A model generated the notes under the pieces. The model was not told the origin of the DNA. It was given only the letters and a program-made list of their open reading frames with translations, and did not search any database. The translations under genes and the position numbers were made by a program. From positions 534,370-598,369 of the forward strand of contig CALYLW010000209.1 in NCBI GenBank assembly GCA_944989445.1: 64,000 nucleotides of DNA, in the 5' to 3' direction. Shown piece after piece: positions 48,362 through 60,200 of this stretch. Each line of letters opens with the position of its first letter. The first letter of the stretch is position 1. The DNA is from Ampullaceana balthica (taxonomy: Eukaryota; Mollusca; Gastropoda; Lymnaeidae).

Positions 48362-48785
48362 CTATAATTTTTTAATAGATTTTTTTTTAAAATAAATAAT
48401 TTTTTTGTTTGTACTTGAAATAGCATATAAGAACACAAAAGGAAAGAGAAATAATTTATTTATTTCATAAGAGTACGCCCTAGTAAAGTCCGCGAAACAT
48501 TCTGCTTTAATGTTAATGTTACATCTGGTGTTAGGCGGCTAAGGTTAGGCATCGCGCATTCTTTTGATTACTTCAGCTGTCTGCAGAAGAAACGGTGAGG
48601 TAAATTTTCAATGTTAAGCCTAATCTAATTTAAGTTTTTAAAATGGGTTTATGGTAAAATATTTAGGCCATACATTAAAAAAATTTTTTTATAGACACTT
48701 GGTTGTTGAAGGAGTGCCTCAAAATTAACGTCACCTATGGACATAGATTTACGAAATCTGATTGTAAAATATATCTTTTGGGTAT
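48362..48785. other. Unassigned intergenic sequence
   Basis: No gene or element recognised. Confidence 0.35.
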
Positions 48786-49190
48786 GGGACCATCCATAAA
48801 TGACGCCATGCACTTAGGGGGAGGGGGTCACACATTTGTGACAATGTGTGACGAGAGGAAAGGAGGGGGGGTTAAGAAATGTGACGTCACATCAAAACGC
48901 GCAACTTTAAATAAAATTTCCACTTAAATATTTGATTTCTTACAATTCATTTAACGACGTTTTACATGGCTTCACGCATGATCCTATATTAGAGTGCAGC
49001 ATTACACTAAATACATACTTAAATGACAATACAGTGATTTCAAACATTCAAATTGGAAATACGGCTTTTATTTTGGAAAACTTTCTGACGTCATATTTGA
49101 AGGGGGGGGGCTAAATTTTTGTGACGACGTGTGACAAAGGGGAGGGGGGAAATCCGTCAAAATGACGTGATGTCATTTATGGATGGCCCC
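48786..49190. mobile_element. GGGGCC-type MITE, copy C (long subfamily)
   Basis: Begins GGGACCATCCATAAATGACG and ends TCATTTATGGATGGCCCC, an inverted repeat of more than 20 bp. The 405-bp interior shares blocks with copies A and E, such as ACATGGCTTCACGC and ATTACACTAAATACATAC. Confidence 0.85.
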
Positions 49191-49546
49191 TTAGATAAAA
49201 TTTTAGTGTTTTTTTTTAAAAAAATCTTTTGCGTGTCTAGGTTTTTTCCTGTGGATCTTTTGTTTTTAACGTGTTCGCTAGGTTTTTTCCAAAATTGTCA
49301 CACTGGCAGCACTGGTGTTGATGATGTCCCGAAGGAAGCTTTTTTCCACGCACATCCATGAAAAGTCTCTTCGTTCAATTGAAAAATGATGTCCCTAAAT
49401 TTAAAATAAATAAATAGTGCCACCATGTTGGTGTTGGGGTGTTGTAAATTAATGGCAACTAGAAATAAGCCACAATGCTTTGGTGACGGCAATGACTGTG
49501 CTTTCAATCTTCTCAAGTTATTCGACTAAATATTCATTCAAGTAAT
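49191..49546. other. Unassigned intergenic sequence
   Basis: T-rich. No gene or element recognised. Confidence 0.35.
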
Positions 49547-49810
49547 GTCTTGTCTTGTCTTATCTTATCTATACAGACACTCCTTCTATGCAGAAGATAG
49601 TTGCGTCCACAGACCATGACAGATGACCTGTTTGGCAAGTGAAGCAGCGTTCACAGGCCACGGCTTTGTGGGTTCCACGCATTACCCAGCCGCCTAACTG
49701 TTAGGTATCGGAGCGGGGTGACTCAGGCACGCCCTAGGCCCCGGGAACAAGCCCTTGCCTTCACACGGATTCGAACCCGTGACCATTGGTTCGACCACCG
49801 CGTTGTACTG
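49547..49810 (-). mobile_element. tRNA-derived SINE with LINE-like tail
   Basis: Minus-strand head includes box B GGGTTCGAATCC. The body shares AACGCTGCTTCACTTGCC with the other copies. The tail has GGACGCAACTATCTTCTGCA, then AGAAGGAGTGTCTGTATAG and repeated GATAA/GACAA units at the end, matching the LINE at 41543. The 5' head is slightly shortened relative to the 33990 copy. Confidence 0.8.
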
Positions 49811-49914
49811 TTCAGTATAAAAATTCCATTTATCAGTGCTCCCCACTCCTTCACGCTGGCCTGAAACTGCACAATTTTATCACGTTCATAAAATGTATTA
49901 CCACAGATTTGTTA

Positions 49915-51571
49915 CATATCATATATATATTTACGCTCAATTATGTAGCCTAACGCTAAGGGACATCACTCTGATTTTTGTTTTAATTTTGTGTTTTAAG
50001 CAGTGCAGATTGACTCAAATAGTTGTTTTTTGGTGCAGTAATTTGGTGCGCTGCTTTTGAAATTAGTTTTAAAATCGTGTGGTGATTAGCACTGTAAAAA
50101 TTATTATATAAATACTTTGTTTAATTTTCAGGAATATTTTTTTATTTATCATACAAGGATAAGTTACGTGGGCTTTTGACCAACAAAAAAAGTGGGCACC
50201 GTAGGCGCACTACAACCTCTATTTTAAATTACTTTGTGTACATTTAAGGAAGTTTAATATTAAGTATCTATCATACAAGGACAAGTTTGTTGGGCTTTTG
50301 AAAAAGGTGGGCGCCGTAGGCGCCCTTAAAAAAGGGGGCGCCGCAGGCACCATGGCGCCGCAGCACAAACTAGTATACAATATAATAGTCCAAGTCACTG
50401 GCTGGCTGGCTGGCTGGAAGGATGTGGAACGCTATGACGTCATTTTTTGAGCTTACATTTTAATACAAGGCGTGCATCGAAAGGCGCGCAAAAAGGTGTG
50501 CAAAATAATTATAAATTAAAGACGCGCTGTAAAAAAATATATATTATAGGACATCATTGTTTTAGCTTATATTTTAATTTTTGAAAAGGGAACGATGTAA
50601 AAATATAATTTGATGATTTATAATTATAAAATACTTTGTGTACAATGCAGCAAGTTTAATATTTCGTATTTATCAAATAATGATAAGTTACTTGGGCTTT
50701 TGACAAAAAAGGTAGGCGCCGTAGGCGCCCCACAGCTGCAGTGAGTGCCGTAGGCGCCCTACAATCCCTATTATAAAATACTTTGTGTACATTTCAGTAT
50801 GTTCAATATTAAGTATTTATCAAACAAAGATAAGTTAGTTGGGCATTTGAAAAAAGTGGGCGCCGCAGCACAACCTAGTATTATATATTTACGCTCATTT
50901 ATCGCTGATACCTAACGCTGAGGGACATCACTCTGCTTTTTTTAAATTTTGCGTTGTAAGCAGTGCTGATTGACTCAAATAGTTATTTTTTGGTGCAGTA
51001 ATTTGGTGCGCTGCTTTCTAAAATTCGTTTAAAAATCGTGTGGTGATTAGCACTGTAAAAATTATTATATAAATTTTAATGCTTTGTTTAATTTTCAGGA
51101 ATATTTCGTATTTATCATACAAGGATAATTTACTTGGGCTTTTGACCAAAAAAAAAGTGCGCGCCGTAGGCACCCTAAAACCTCTATTTTAAATTACTTT
51201 GTGTACATTTAAGGTAGTTTAATATTACGTATCTATCATACAAGGACAAGTTTGTTGGGCTTTTGAAAAAAGTGGACGCCGTAGGCGCCCTAAATAAAAG
51301 TGGGCTCCGCAGCACAACCTATATTATATACATACTTTGTGTATATTTCAGGAATATTTCGTATTTATCATACAAGGATAAGTTACTTGGGCTTTTGACA
51401 TAAAAAATAAAATAAAAAATAAACTATTATTAAATACTTTGCGTACATTTAAGAAAGGTTATATTACGCATTTGTCATACAAGGACAGGTTAGTTGGGCT
51501 TTTGAAAAAGGTGGGCGCCGTAGGCGCCCTTAAAAGGAGGGGGCGCCGCAGGCGCCACGGCACAAACTAGT
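49915..51571 (+). mobile_element. Tandem array of Helitron-like 3' ends
   Basis: The block repeats a module with ATTTATCATACAAGGATAAG, TTGGGCTTTTGA and the palindrome GGCGCCGTAGGCGCC. Three modules finish in CTAG followed by T at 50370-50374, 50875-50879 and 51567-51571, each a few bases after a GC-rich hairpin, as at a Helitron 3' terminus; a fourth, degenerate end is near 51319. A segment of about 180 bp starting ATATATTTACGCTCA is repeated at about 49922 and 50884, so the array contains a direct duplication of roughly 1 kb. A (CTGG)4 run lies at 50398-50418. No Rep/helicase frame is present. Confidence 0.7.
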
Positions 51572-51725
51572 TAACAATATTTAAACTCCCGTGAAATAGA
51601 AAAAAATATATAGCATACGCTGTTGAGTTATTTATTATATTATTAATAATTATTAATATTAATATACACCAAACGTGGTTGGGTTGTTAATAATATAAAG
51701 CGCCGTGGATTTTTAAAGTTCATTA

Positions 51726-51993
51726 GGGGCCGACCGTAAAGTACATACGCTATTTTTTACTATTTGTAACTCCCCCCTCCCCCTGTCACAAATCTCGGAA
51801 CACACACCCCCCCCTAAAGTTCGTCTTACTTTCGAACAAACATGTTTTTTTACTATCAAAATAATTAAAATTTAATATAAAACACCGTGACGTCGTACAT
51901 GGCTGGACCCCCCTCCCCCCCCTGTCCCAAACTGTCACACTTTCTTACACCCCCTCTCCCCTCTGGAGCGTGACGTACTTTATGGACGGCCCC
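51726..51993. mobile_element. GGGGCC-type MITE, copy D (short subfamily)
   Basis: Begins GGGGCCGACCGTAAAGTAC and ends GTACTTTATGGACGGCCCC, with TTAA to the right and TTA to the left. 268 bp, like copy B. A long-subfamily copy begins 29 bp further on. Confidence 0.85.
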
Positions 51994-53224
51994 TTAATGG
52001 AATGATTGAAAATATGTATAAGGGGCCGTCCATAAATGACGTCACGCACCTAGGGGGGAGGGGGTCACACTTTTGTGACTATGTGTGACGAGGGGGAGAG
52101 AGGGGGGGGTGAAGAAATGTGACGTCACATCAAAAGGGTAAATTAAAATAAAACCTCCACTGAAATATTTGGTCACTTACAATTTATTTAATGATTTTTA
52201 ATATATTTTTTTTATCAGTGCTTCTCAAAGTACCGGTCGGTAGGCCATCAGACGCCGGTCGGCGTAAGTTATCAAGAAATGAAAATTAAATCTAATTATA
52301 ACTCATGAGAATGTATGAAATTGTTACCCTGCCTTGTTTGATGTTGACATCAAAGCATTTGTGATGTCACCGCCACTCCGTTTGGTTATCTCACGGCAGT
52401 AGTCACTAGTCGCGAACTTTTTTGCCCGTTACCCCAAAATATACAAGTTTCTGTGTGCGTTAACCCCCCCCCTCCCTTCCCCCCTGACTCGAGGTCCTGC
52501 TCACATGACTCGGGGATTTGGGGGAGCGTCGTTAGCACACACACACCCCCCCCCCACGAAAATTAAACTGGTGAGTTTTACAAGCATGACAAGTGTCTAA
52601 AAATGATCTGAATAGGATTATGTAAACATATTTTCAGTCAAACGACACGGAATATCAATTTTTAATTTTTTCTAATTTTGAATCTATTTGATACAATTAT
52701 AAACAATTTAAGTTTGATATAATTGTCCGATTGGTTTTTGGTCAAACGTCAAGAGTTCCCCTTTTACCCCAAATGAGATAATTTACCGCTTTACACTGAC
52801 TGACCCCTCGGTTAACCGCCCGATAGCGGTAGCCATGTATTTTTCATTAAAACTCGTGAGCTTCGGAGTAAAAAGTTATGATAATATTGGATATTTTTTA
52901 ATGTCATATTATTTTTCAGTCTTCAACTTGCAGTATTACTGTATTTTGCGAAGCACAAGATGACACCCTACTTTCCTGCACAAATGTGGGGTTCGTACAG
53001 TACTCGCCATATTCCTCTTCCAATGCATACCAAATAATTTTTAGAAAACATGATATTTTATATCAATGTGGTAATTTTATATCAAATGCCTTTGATGTGT
53101 ATTTACATAGCAGGAAAACTGTCATTATATAAGATCAAAATCAATTTGAGGAATCGTCTTGTATCTATTATATTCTTGGTTTATCGACAATGAAATCAAT
53201 GAAATGATCCTTGTAATATCAATA

Positions 53225-53639
53225 GTCACATAGTCAGTTCCTTACTGGGATACAGCGCTATATAAATTATCAATTTATCATTATTATTATTCGCGAGCTT
53301 AATCGCGAAGGTTAATCACATCAAATGGTTTTTGAAATTACCGCTGCATTGTTCGTGCAGCCAAACAATGGAATTCTCTACAATTACACATACGTAGTAT
53401 TCAAACAACCAAGTCCTTCAAGACTGCACTTAAGACACATCTTTTCAACATTTATTTTCAAAATTAATGAAACAACATTTCTTGTAAATGATTAGCGTAG
53501 CTTTTGTATAATGTACTGTAATTTTTGTGTTTGTTATGATATGAAAGTTAATTTAATATTTATAGGTATGTTATTTCTTTCATGTAAAGCGCTGTGAGCC
53601 CAGTTCCTTACTGGTATACAGCGCTATATAAATAATCAA

Positions 53640-53640
<1 letters not shown>
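53225..53640 (+). pseudogene. LINE C-terminus and 3' tail relics
   Basis: From about 53366 one frame reads QWNSLQLHIRSIQTTKSFKT then ALKTHLFN, the usual end of Jockey/CR1-group ORF2. Downstream is AAAGCGCTGTGAGCCCAGTT and ACAGCGCTATATAAATAATC, a typical LINE 3' tail. A second tail with ACAGCGCTATATAAATTATC sits at about 53250-53275. It is related to 61683-61862. Confidence 0.65.

Positions 53641-53643
<3 letters not shown>

Positions 53644-53698
<55 letters not shown>
53644..53698. repeat. (AT)n microsatellite
   Basis: About 26 AT dinucleotides directly after the LINE tail. Confidence 0.95.
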
Positions 53699-53700
<2 letters not shown>

Positions 53701-54120
53701 AACAAGCCGAAATCATCCTTAATGTTATAGGGCTTTAAGCCATGTAGGGGCTCATTTTGCTATCACGTCAAAACGGGAAAAAGAATGCACCGGTAAAGGT
53801 GAAATGCATTTTAAAAAATACCTGCAAGTCGTCTTATACGAACAAGTTTGAGAAGCACTGGCTTATAATTTATTTAATGCCGTTTTACATAGCTTCACGC
53901 GTATTACGATATTACAATGTAGACATACACTAAATAAATAATTAAATGACAAAAAAAATGATTTGAAACATACTCATTTTCAAATAGAAAATAAGTTTTT
54001 TATATATATATATTTTTTTTAAATTTGGGGGTGGGAGGGGGGGTCAAAGCTGTGTGACGTATTTTTGGAAGGGGGGTCTAACTTTTTGTGACGACGCGTG
54101 ACGAGGGGGGGGGGTGAAAA

Positions 54121-54638
54121 ACTTTTTCTAGTAGCAACGGTTTGTATAAGACATAATAAGTAAAATCAGATAATTGCCAAGCTCCGGTTGTACGTCTATT
54201 TATTTTTTAATGTTTTTTTGTTTTTGGCGTGGGAATGAAATCTGGCTGTTTTTGTTTTGTTTTTGTTATTGTTTTTTTTAAAAATAGTTTGCTGATGAAG
54301 CCGACGAAGGCTTTTTGTCGATACGTTTGTAGCTGTGTTGCTTCTTGCCAGGCTCACTGCATATCCTTTTTGATAAAAATTTCTTTTATAAATTTTAACT
54401 AACATAACAAATATATAATATATGTCGATATGCAGCACGCACTTGCAATTAGAAATTATAATTATTTAGGCCCCTAATTCGTAATAATTTATATATGTAG
54501 AACTTTTGAGAATATACATTAAAATAGAGTAATTTAAGAAATAATATATAATAATTAATTAATAAATAATATAACATTAAAATTAATGACAAGTTCACTC
54601 TCTAGGATACTTATAATATTTAATATATTAATAAAATT
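54121..54638. other. Unassigned AT-rich sequence
   Basis: No gene recognised. A TTTGCTGATGAAGCCGACGA stretch has an echo near 44905 (TTTGCTGAGGAAGGC), so it may be an unnamed repeat. Confidence 0.35.
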
Positions 54639-54639
54639 A

Positions 54640-56453
54640 TCTCTCTCTCTATATATATATGAAAGTATATATGTATGTCCTTTATAGCTGACTAACCATT
54701 CATCCGATCGCCATGAAACTTTTGGAGACTTTTGAGTACGCTCCTGGGATGGTCACTGGCAACTTTTTTTGTGCAAAATGTAACACTCATGGGGGCGCCG
54801 GGGGCCCATAATATGATTTTTTTCTTATATGAGTTATATAATCAGTATCAGTATCACCCGTCAAAAATGACGGAAGTTTTCAGCTGAAATCTATTTATTT
54901 TGAAAAAAATCACTTTTTTAGGGTGCCTACAGCGCCGACCTTTTTCAAAAGCCCAACTAACTTGTCCTTGTTTGATAAATACGAAATATTAAACTTTCTG
55001 AAATGTACACAAAGTATTTTATAATAGGGGTTGTAGGGCGCCTACGGCATCCCCTTTGTTTTTTTAATTTTATAATTAACCATGATCAAATCCTCTTTTT
55101 ACATTGTTCCCTTTTCCAAAATTAAAATGTGAGCAAAAACAATGACGTCATATAATAATTTTTACAGCGCATCTTTAATTTGCACACCTTTTGATGCATT
55201 GGTGCAGTAATTTGGTGCGCTGCTTTCTAAAATTAGTAGCGTCACGGACAGACACTACGTGACATTGCAAATTATATATGTTTATTAGGTTTTAAGCGTT
55301 AGCTATTAGGTAAATTGGTGGATCTAAACCAAACTTTGTATATAACAACTTGGTAGCCAATATTGAAATACTATAGGGCAATAATTTCCTAATGTCCATT
55401 TCTTCGGGGCTGGGGGCCCAAAATGTCTTTTTTCATAAAAGTTTTAAGATTTTACTCCCCATTCAATTATTAAATATCTTGAGAAATATAGATAAATATA
55501 TCCACTATGAAATTGATTGAAATAAACAGGTGTTTTGAGCTTGACATCTTGCACTAAATGGGCCCTGGGCCCCTTAATGTCGTTTTTTTGCTTATATAAG
55601 CTATATAAAATTAGTGTATGCGTTAGCTACTGAGTAAATGAATGGATCATAACCAAACTTTGTATATAAGAACTTGGTATTCCATTTTAAAATAACAAAG
55701 GGCACTGTACTTTTAATGTCCGATTGTTCAGGGCCGGGGGCCCCAAAAGTCTTTTTTTCGTATATGTTTGATATATTATTTGCCATTCTATTTTTAACGA
55801 TCTTGATAAATATATCCTTGATGAAACTGAATTAACATGAAAAGCATTTTGAAATTTATATCTTACATCGAATGGGCCGGGGGCCCCACATTTTTAAATA
55901 TTTTTTTTTGTTGATACTCTAAGATATTATTTCCCACACAGTTTTTAACGATCTTGAGAAATATATCCATGATGAAACTGAATTTAAATGAACATGTTTT
56001 CAAAATGTACATCTCAAACCGAATGGGCCCGGGGGCCCCATAATGTATTTTTTCCTTATATTAGCTATATACAAATTAGCTTAAGTGTTAGATAATGAGA
56101 AAATAACTGGATTTTGACCAAACTTGGTTTATACAAACTTAGAGCCCATATTAAATTACTATAGGCATAGGGCACTGAACTCCTAATGTCCATTTCCTCG
56201 GGGCTGCGGGCCCTAAATGAAAATGTGTTTTTTTACTAAACTTTTAATATTGTATTCCACATTCAATTTTACAGGATATTGAGAAATATAGATAAATCTA
56301 TGTATAAATTTGTTATGAAATTAATTGAAATGAACATATTTTCGAACTTCATATGTTAAACTGATGGACCCGGTGACCCTTAGTGTATTTTTAAAATTAT
56401 CTATATGTATTCCTTTTTACTGAGATCGTTGTAAAACGCGACGGGTGTGCTAG
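54640..56453 (+). mobile_element. Complete non-autonomous Helitron
   Basis: Begins TCTCTCTCTCTATATATATA after host A and ends in GACGGGTGTGCTAG before host T. CGTT-GTAA-AACG forms a short hairpin 13 bases before the CTAG. The body consists of three to four degenerate tandem units of about 350-400 bp, each with a GGGCCCGGGGGCCCC-like palindrome and AACCAAACTTTGTATATAA. No Rep or helicase coding is seen. A second, minus-oriented Helitron fragment interrupts the first unit. Confidence 0.82.
54846..55266 (-). mobile_element. Helitron fragment nested in the larger Helitron
   Basis: Nearly collinear with 3424-3866: hairpin CCGTCATTTTTGACGG, the GCGCCTACGGC palindromes, CAATGACGTCATATAAT and TTGCACACCTTTTGATGCAT. 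The terminal CTAG is not present at its 3' end. The host Helitron unit resumes on the right with TTTATTAGG and GCGTTAGCTATTAGG. Confidence 0.72.
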
Positions 56454-57201
56454 TTATAAATAAAAAAAATAATATATTAAATACAAAATTTTACATTAAA
56501 GCCGACATTAATAACTGATAAATTGTAATAAAAAACACTAATAATTTATATGCATTAAAGTTTCACCCAAATACAGCATTTATAAATAAGTTGATATATC
56601 TACTGAACTGTAACAAAAAATAAAACAACTTCACAATAATGCAGTAAGTTTTTTTAATATGAACTCATCCCGGAAAGGGATGTGACGTCATGTCAGGGAG
56701 AGCCAGCTAAGAGTGGAGACTCTTGTGACACTGCAAAGTTAATTTGCTAATGCGTTTTATAATTTTTAAAAAAAATGAAGAATGAATGACATAAACATAT
56801 TTATTTCACCAAGGAGTTATATTGGTTTAGTTCGATTTCAAAGGTGCTCAAATAATATTTATAATTGGAGCTGTTTTTAGTGTTTTACTATCATTACTGT
56901 CGTCATATTATTTTTCATTTCATCTAATCACAATCTACTACTATATTTGTGATTGAGATTGTGTCGCCTTGAGTTGACTTAGACTAAAGAATAGGACCTA
57001 TGCTATCCCCATTAAATAGTGGGACTACTGAAAAAAAAATTGTGTTCACTTCAAGGATTACTAAGGCTTAACTGGAAATCTGTCTTATTTGTGTGTGATT
57101 GTGATTTCCCCATCTTTCAATATTTGAGTCTGCATATTTCATAGCATAATTATTTGACTTTTGAGACTGATACAAAACTAAATCTAAACTAAACACGGAA
57201 G
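56454..57201 (+). promoter_or_regulatory. RAB10: Upstream region of RAB10
   Basis: 748 bp between the Helitron and the RAB10 ATG, which must contain the proximal 5' UTR and possibly the promoter. A palindromic TGACGTCA (CRE-like) lies at 56683-56690, 512 bp before the ATG. No convincing TATA box or start site can be chosen by eye, and a further non-coding exon cannot be excluded. Confidence 0.35.
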
Positions 57202-60200
57202 ATGGCAAAGAAAACATACGATTTACTTTTCAAGCTGTTGCTGATTGGCGATTCAGGTGTTGGCAAGACATGCTTACTTTTCAGATTTTCAGATGATGCA
57301 TTCAACACAACATTTATATCCACTATTGGTAGGTCCAGGCTTACTTAGAATCTGCTTGATAATAATATAAAATTATAAATATTATTCTTTCATTTACATG
57401 ACTTGTAATGGATTTTTAACTTCAATTAACTTGACTTGAATCTTAATCTTTACTTAAATTGCTGAGCTATTCCAATATTATATGTCGAAGTAGAATCAAT
57501 CATGATTAATGATAATGCATTTCAATTAATAAAGTAGACAGGCTTAATTCAATTATGTCATGTCTTGGGCTTTGAACATACAAAAAATTGTTATGCATTA
57601 TTCAAATTTTAAAATTAATAAATAAGAGAGTTACCTAGACTTAGAATACACACTTTTAAACATTAATTATAAATTTTAAAATATAAAATGATTAATATCC
57701 AAAGCCATTCCATAAATTGTAAGGTTGGTACAATGTTCCCTCTAAGGTTCGTTGGTCCGTGTGCAAAGCCAAATAACTCGTGAGCAAAGTTGCACAGCAT
57801 CCATTTTTTGTGCAATATTTTAAAAAATTTGCTGCGCTGTAATTCTAAACTGCTGCGCAGTATCGTTCAGATATCTGCGCAGCTTAAAGGGAACGTTGGC
57901 TTGGTATTCATTAACCTGTCATAGTAACAGCATCGAATTTGTATAGCCAAATTAATATTTTGAAACCTAAAAAAAGTAAAATGATGTTTGTAATTTGAAA
58001 AAAAAGGAAGAAAAAATGCTATCCTTATACAATAAGTTTTGAAAGTGTTTCTGCAGTTTTTAAAAAAATCAACAAAAGTTATCAGTTTCTTTTGGTTTTC
58101 TTCACCCAGGTATAGATTTCAAAATTAAAACAGTGGAGTTAGGTGGTAAGAAGATAAAACTTCAAATATGGTAAGTAAGCTTTTATTTCTAAACATCAAT
58201 TTATTTAAAATGTCGTTTTGAGATTGGGTGTAGACAGTTTCATAAATTGTATTTCTCGACAGTCCAATTTGTAATATTTGGGACTTGAATATTAATAAAT
58301 AGTATTATTTCACACCTGGATAAACTAATTTATTAATCCAGGAATAACTCTTTAGCTTCCTGAAATTTTTTGGCTCAGTCATAAGCATTGTAGTGACTTT
58401 ATAATGAATTTGTCTTGCAATTATTTCAATTTTCTTGAATTAAGGAAACTTACTCAAAATTAAATAAAAGTTGTCAAAGACAATCATTAATGATTTAAAC
58501 TGCTGCACCTCAATACCCAACTCTTGGTTGGTGAGGTACCTTTCTCAGAACAACTTTTGGAGGAAAGGGATACAATTAACCACAGTCCCTTTACATTTTT
58601 ATTTAGGGTAATGAACATGTATTATTAAAAATCAATTTTATTTCTGAACTTTGTACACAGGGACACTGCAGGACAGGAACGCTTCCATACCATTACCACC
58701 TCCTACTACCGTGGCTCCATGGGCATTATGTTGGTCTATGATATCACTAATATAAAGACTTTTGACAACATTTCAAAGTGGTTAAGAAACATTGATGAGG
58801 TAAATATAAATTTTTGTAGCTTAACCAAATAGCTACATCTCCTCATAACTGGGTAAAATTATCTAAAAAGTAAATTTTTGGTCTTTAATTAAAAAAAATT
58901 AAAATCTCAAAAAACTTCAAACAGTATTTGTTTGAAACTTAATGAAATTTTATGCATGTATTTTGTGTAAAAATGTTTATATCTAAATGCACCAGTTCAT
59001 TAACCTTTTATAAAAATGTAAGTTTTGTAAAAAGAAAAAGATAAATTACATTGCAATCCAGCTACTTAATTGTATTTTTTGAGATTGCATACTTCTTGTT
59101 TAATGTTATTACATTTCTTCTTTTTTGTGTTTTCTCTTAGTTGTGTCTCTGCTCTTTTACTTAATAATCAATCCCAGGCGCAATTTGACCCACTATTATA
59201 TTATATTAATTTCATGATAAAAGAATTGGAAAAAGAAAACTACAACTTAAAAGCTCGCCAGAATAATTTTATTGAATATTTAAGAATATTTCATTATATA
59301 AATATAAGTACATGTAATTAGTATAAATATTTTTTTATATTAATATTAATAGAATTGTCTCTATATCACTTTTGTTGTTTAGAGGGGATATTGAAAAAAA
59401 ATAATGCTGTCTATTTCAGAATAAAATATTAGTTTTGAACATTACATGAGCATTAATTTACTATCTTTCTTCCATTGAGTGTTTTTGCATCACTGCTTTC
59501 TGAATTTTTAAGTACATTTTATGGTGTGTGTTGTGCGAATAATTAAGATACTAAAAAAGAACTGGAACCTGAAGTCAAATACAGTAGAACCCGGTTAAGT
59601 CGACGGCCTTGGGGTATGTCAAATGTCGCAGAGATAACCGATAATGGAGTTAAATGAAAACCAATATGGCAGCAACATATTAACATATGCTTGAAATTTC
59701 CTATGTACATAATATAACTATAACGCCCTTTCAAGTCCATGACGGACTATGGGGCATGTGAAGTAGCGTTCACAAGTTTTATTTAGCCACCACTAACGAG
59801 CAAGGGATTGGGTGGCTAGCGCAATGCCCCGGGGGCCTTGCCAGCACAGTGAATAGAACCCGTGACCGGCCTCTGTCGCGGTTCGGCAGTGGGGCGCGCT
59901 ACCGCTAGGCCACCGCAGCCCTCCCTATGTACATGATGTGCGCTAATTAGCTATGGGACAATTAATCGGAATCGTATCGGGATCCTAATATTTCTTCACT
60001 CTTTCCTAAGGTTGTTAAGACCATTCGTTTTTAAGGACCATTTAAATATAACCCTTTGTTGCGTTAGCGCTGTATTTTTCCCTAGTACATAACGAATTCA
60101 GCTACTCCTGCCCCGCCACGGCGAGTCCGCTGGTGACATCGTGTCATCTCTCTTGCGCGCTCCCAGCAAAGTGTTGTTTTTTTTTAATGGGGCTTGTTAC

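Larger units (their letters stand above)
52216..53860. mobile_element. hAT element nested in MITE copy E
   Basis: Ends CAGTGCTTCTCAAAG and AAGTTTGAGAAGCACTG match the 186-bp element at 43274. Flanks do not give an 8-bp duplication, but ACAATTTATTTAATG on the left reappears as ATAATTTATTTAATG on the right. The interior has C-rich tracts, two LINE-tail relics and an (AT)n run, but no transposase frame. Confidence 0.75.
52022..54120. mobile_element. GGGGCC-type MITE, copy E, split by a hAT element
   Basis: Left part 52022-52215 begins GGGGCCGTCCATAAATGACG. The element resumes after 53860 with TTATTTAATGCCGTTTTAC and ACATACTCATTTTCAAATAG, matching copies A and C, and fades at about 54120 in TGACGAGGGGG without the final terminal repeat. 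The intervening 1.6 kb is a later hAT insertion. Confidence 0.75.

Noticed and set aside
59070..59321. 83-codon plus-strand frame in RAB10 intron 3
   Set aside because: Low-complexity AT-rich intronic sequence; RAB10 exons 3 and 4 join correctly without it.
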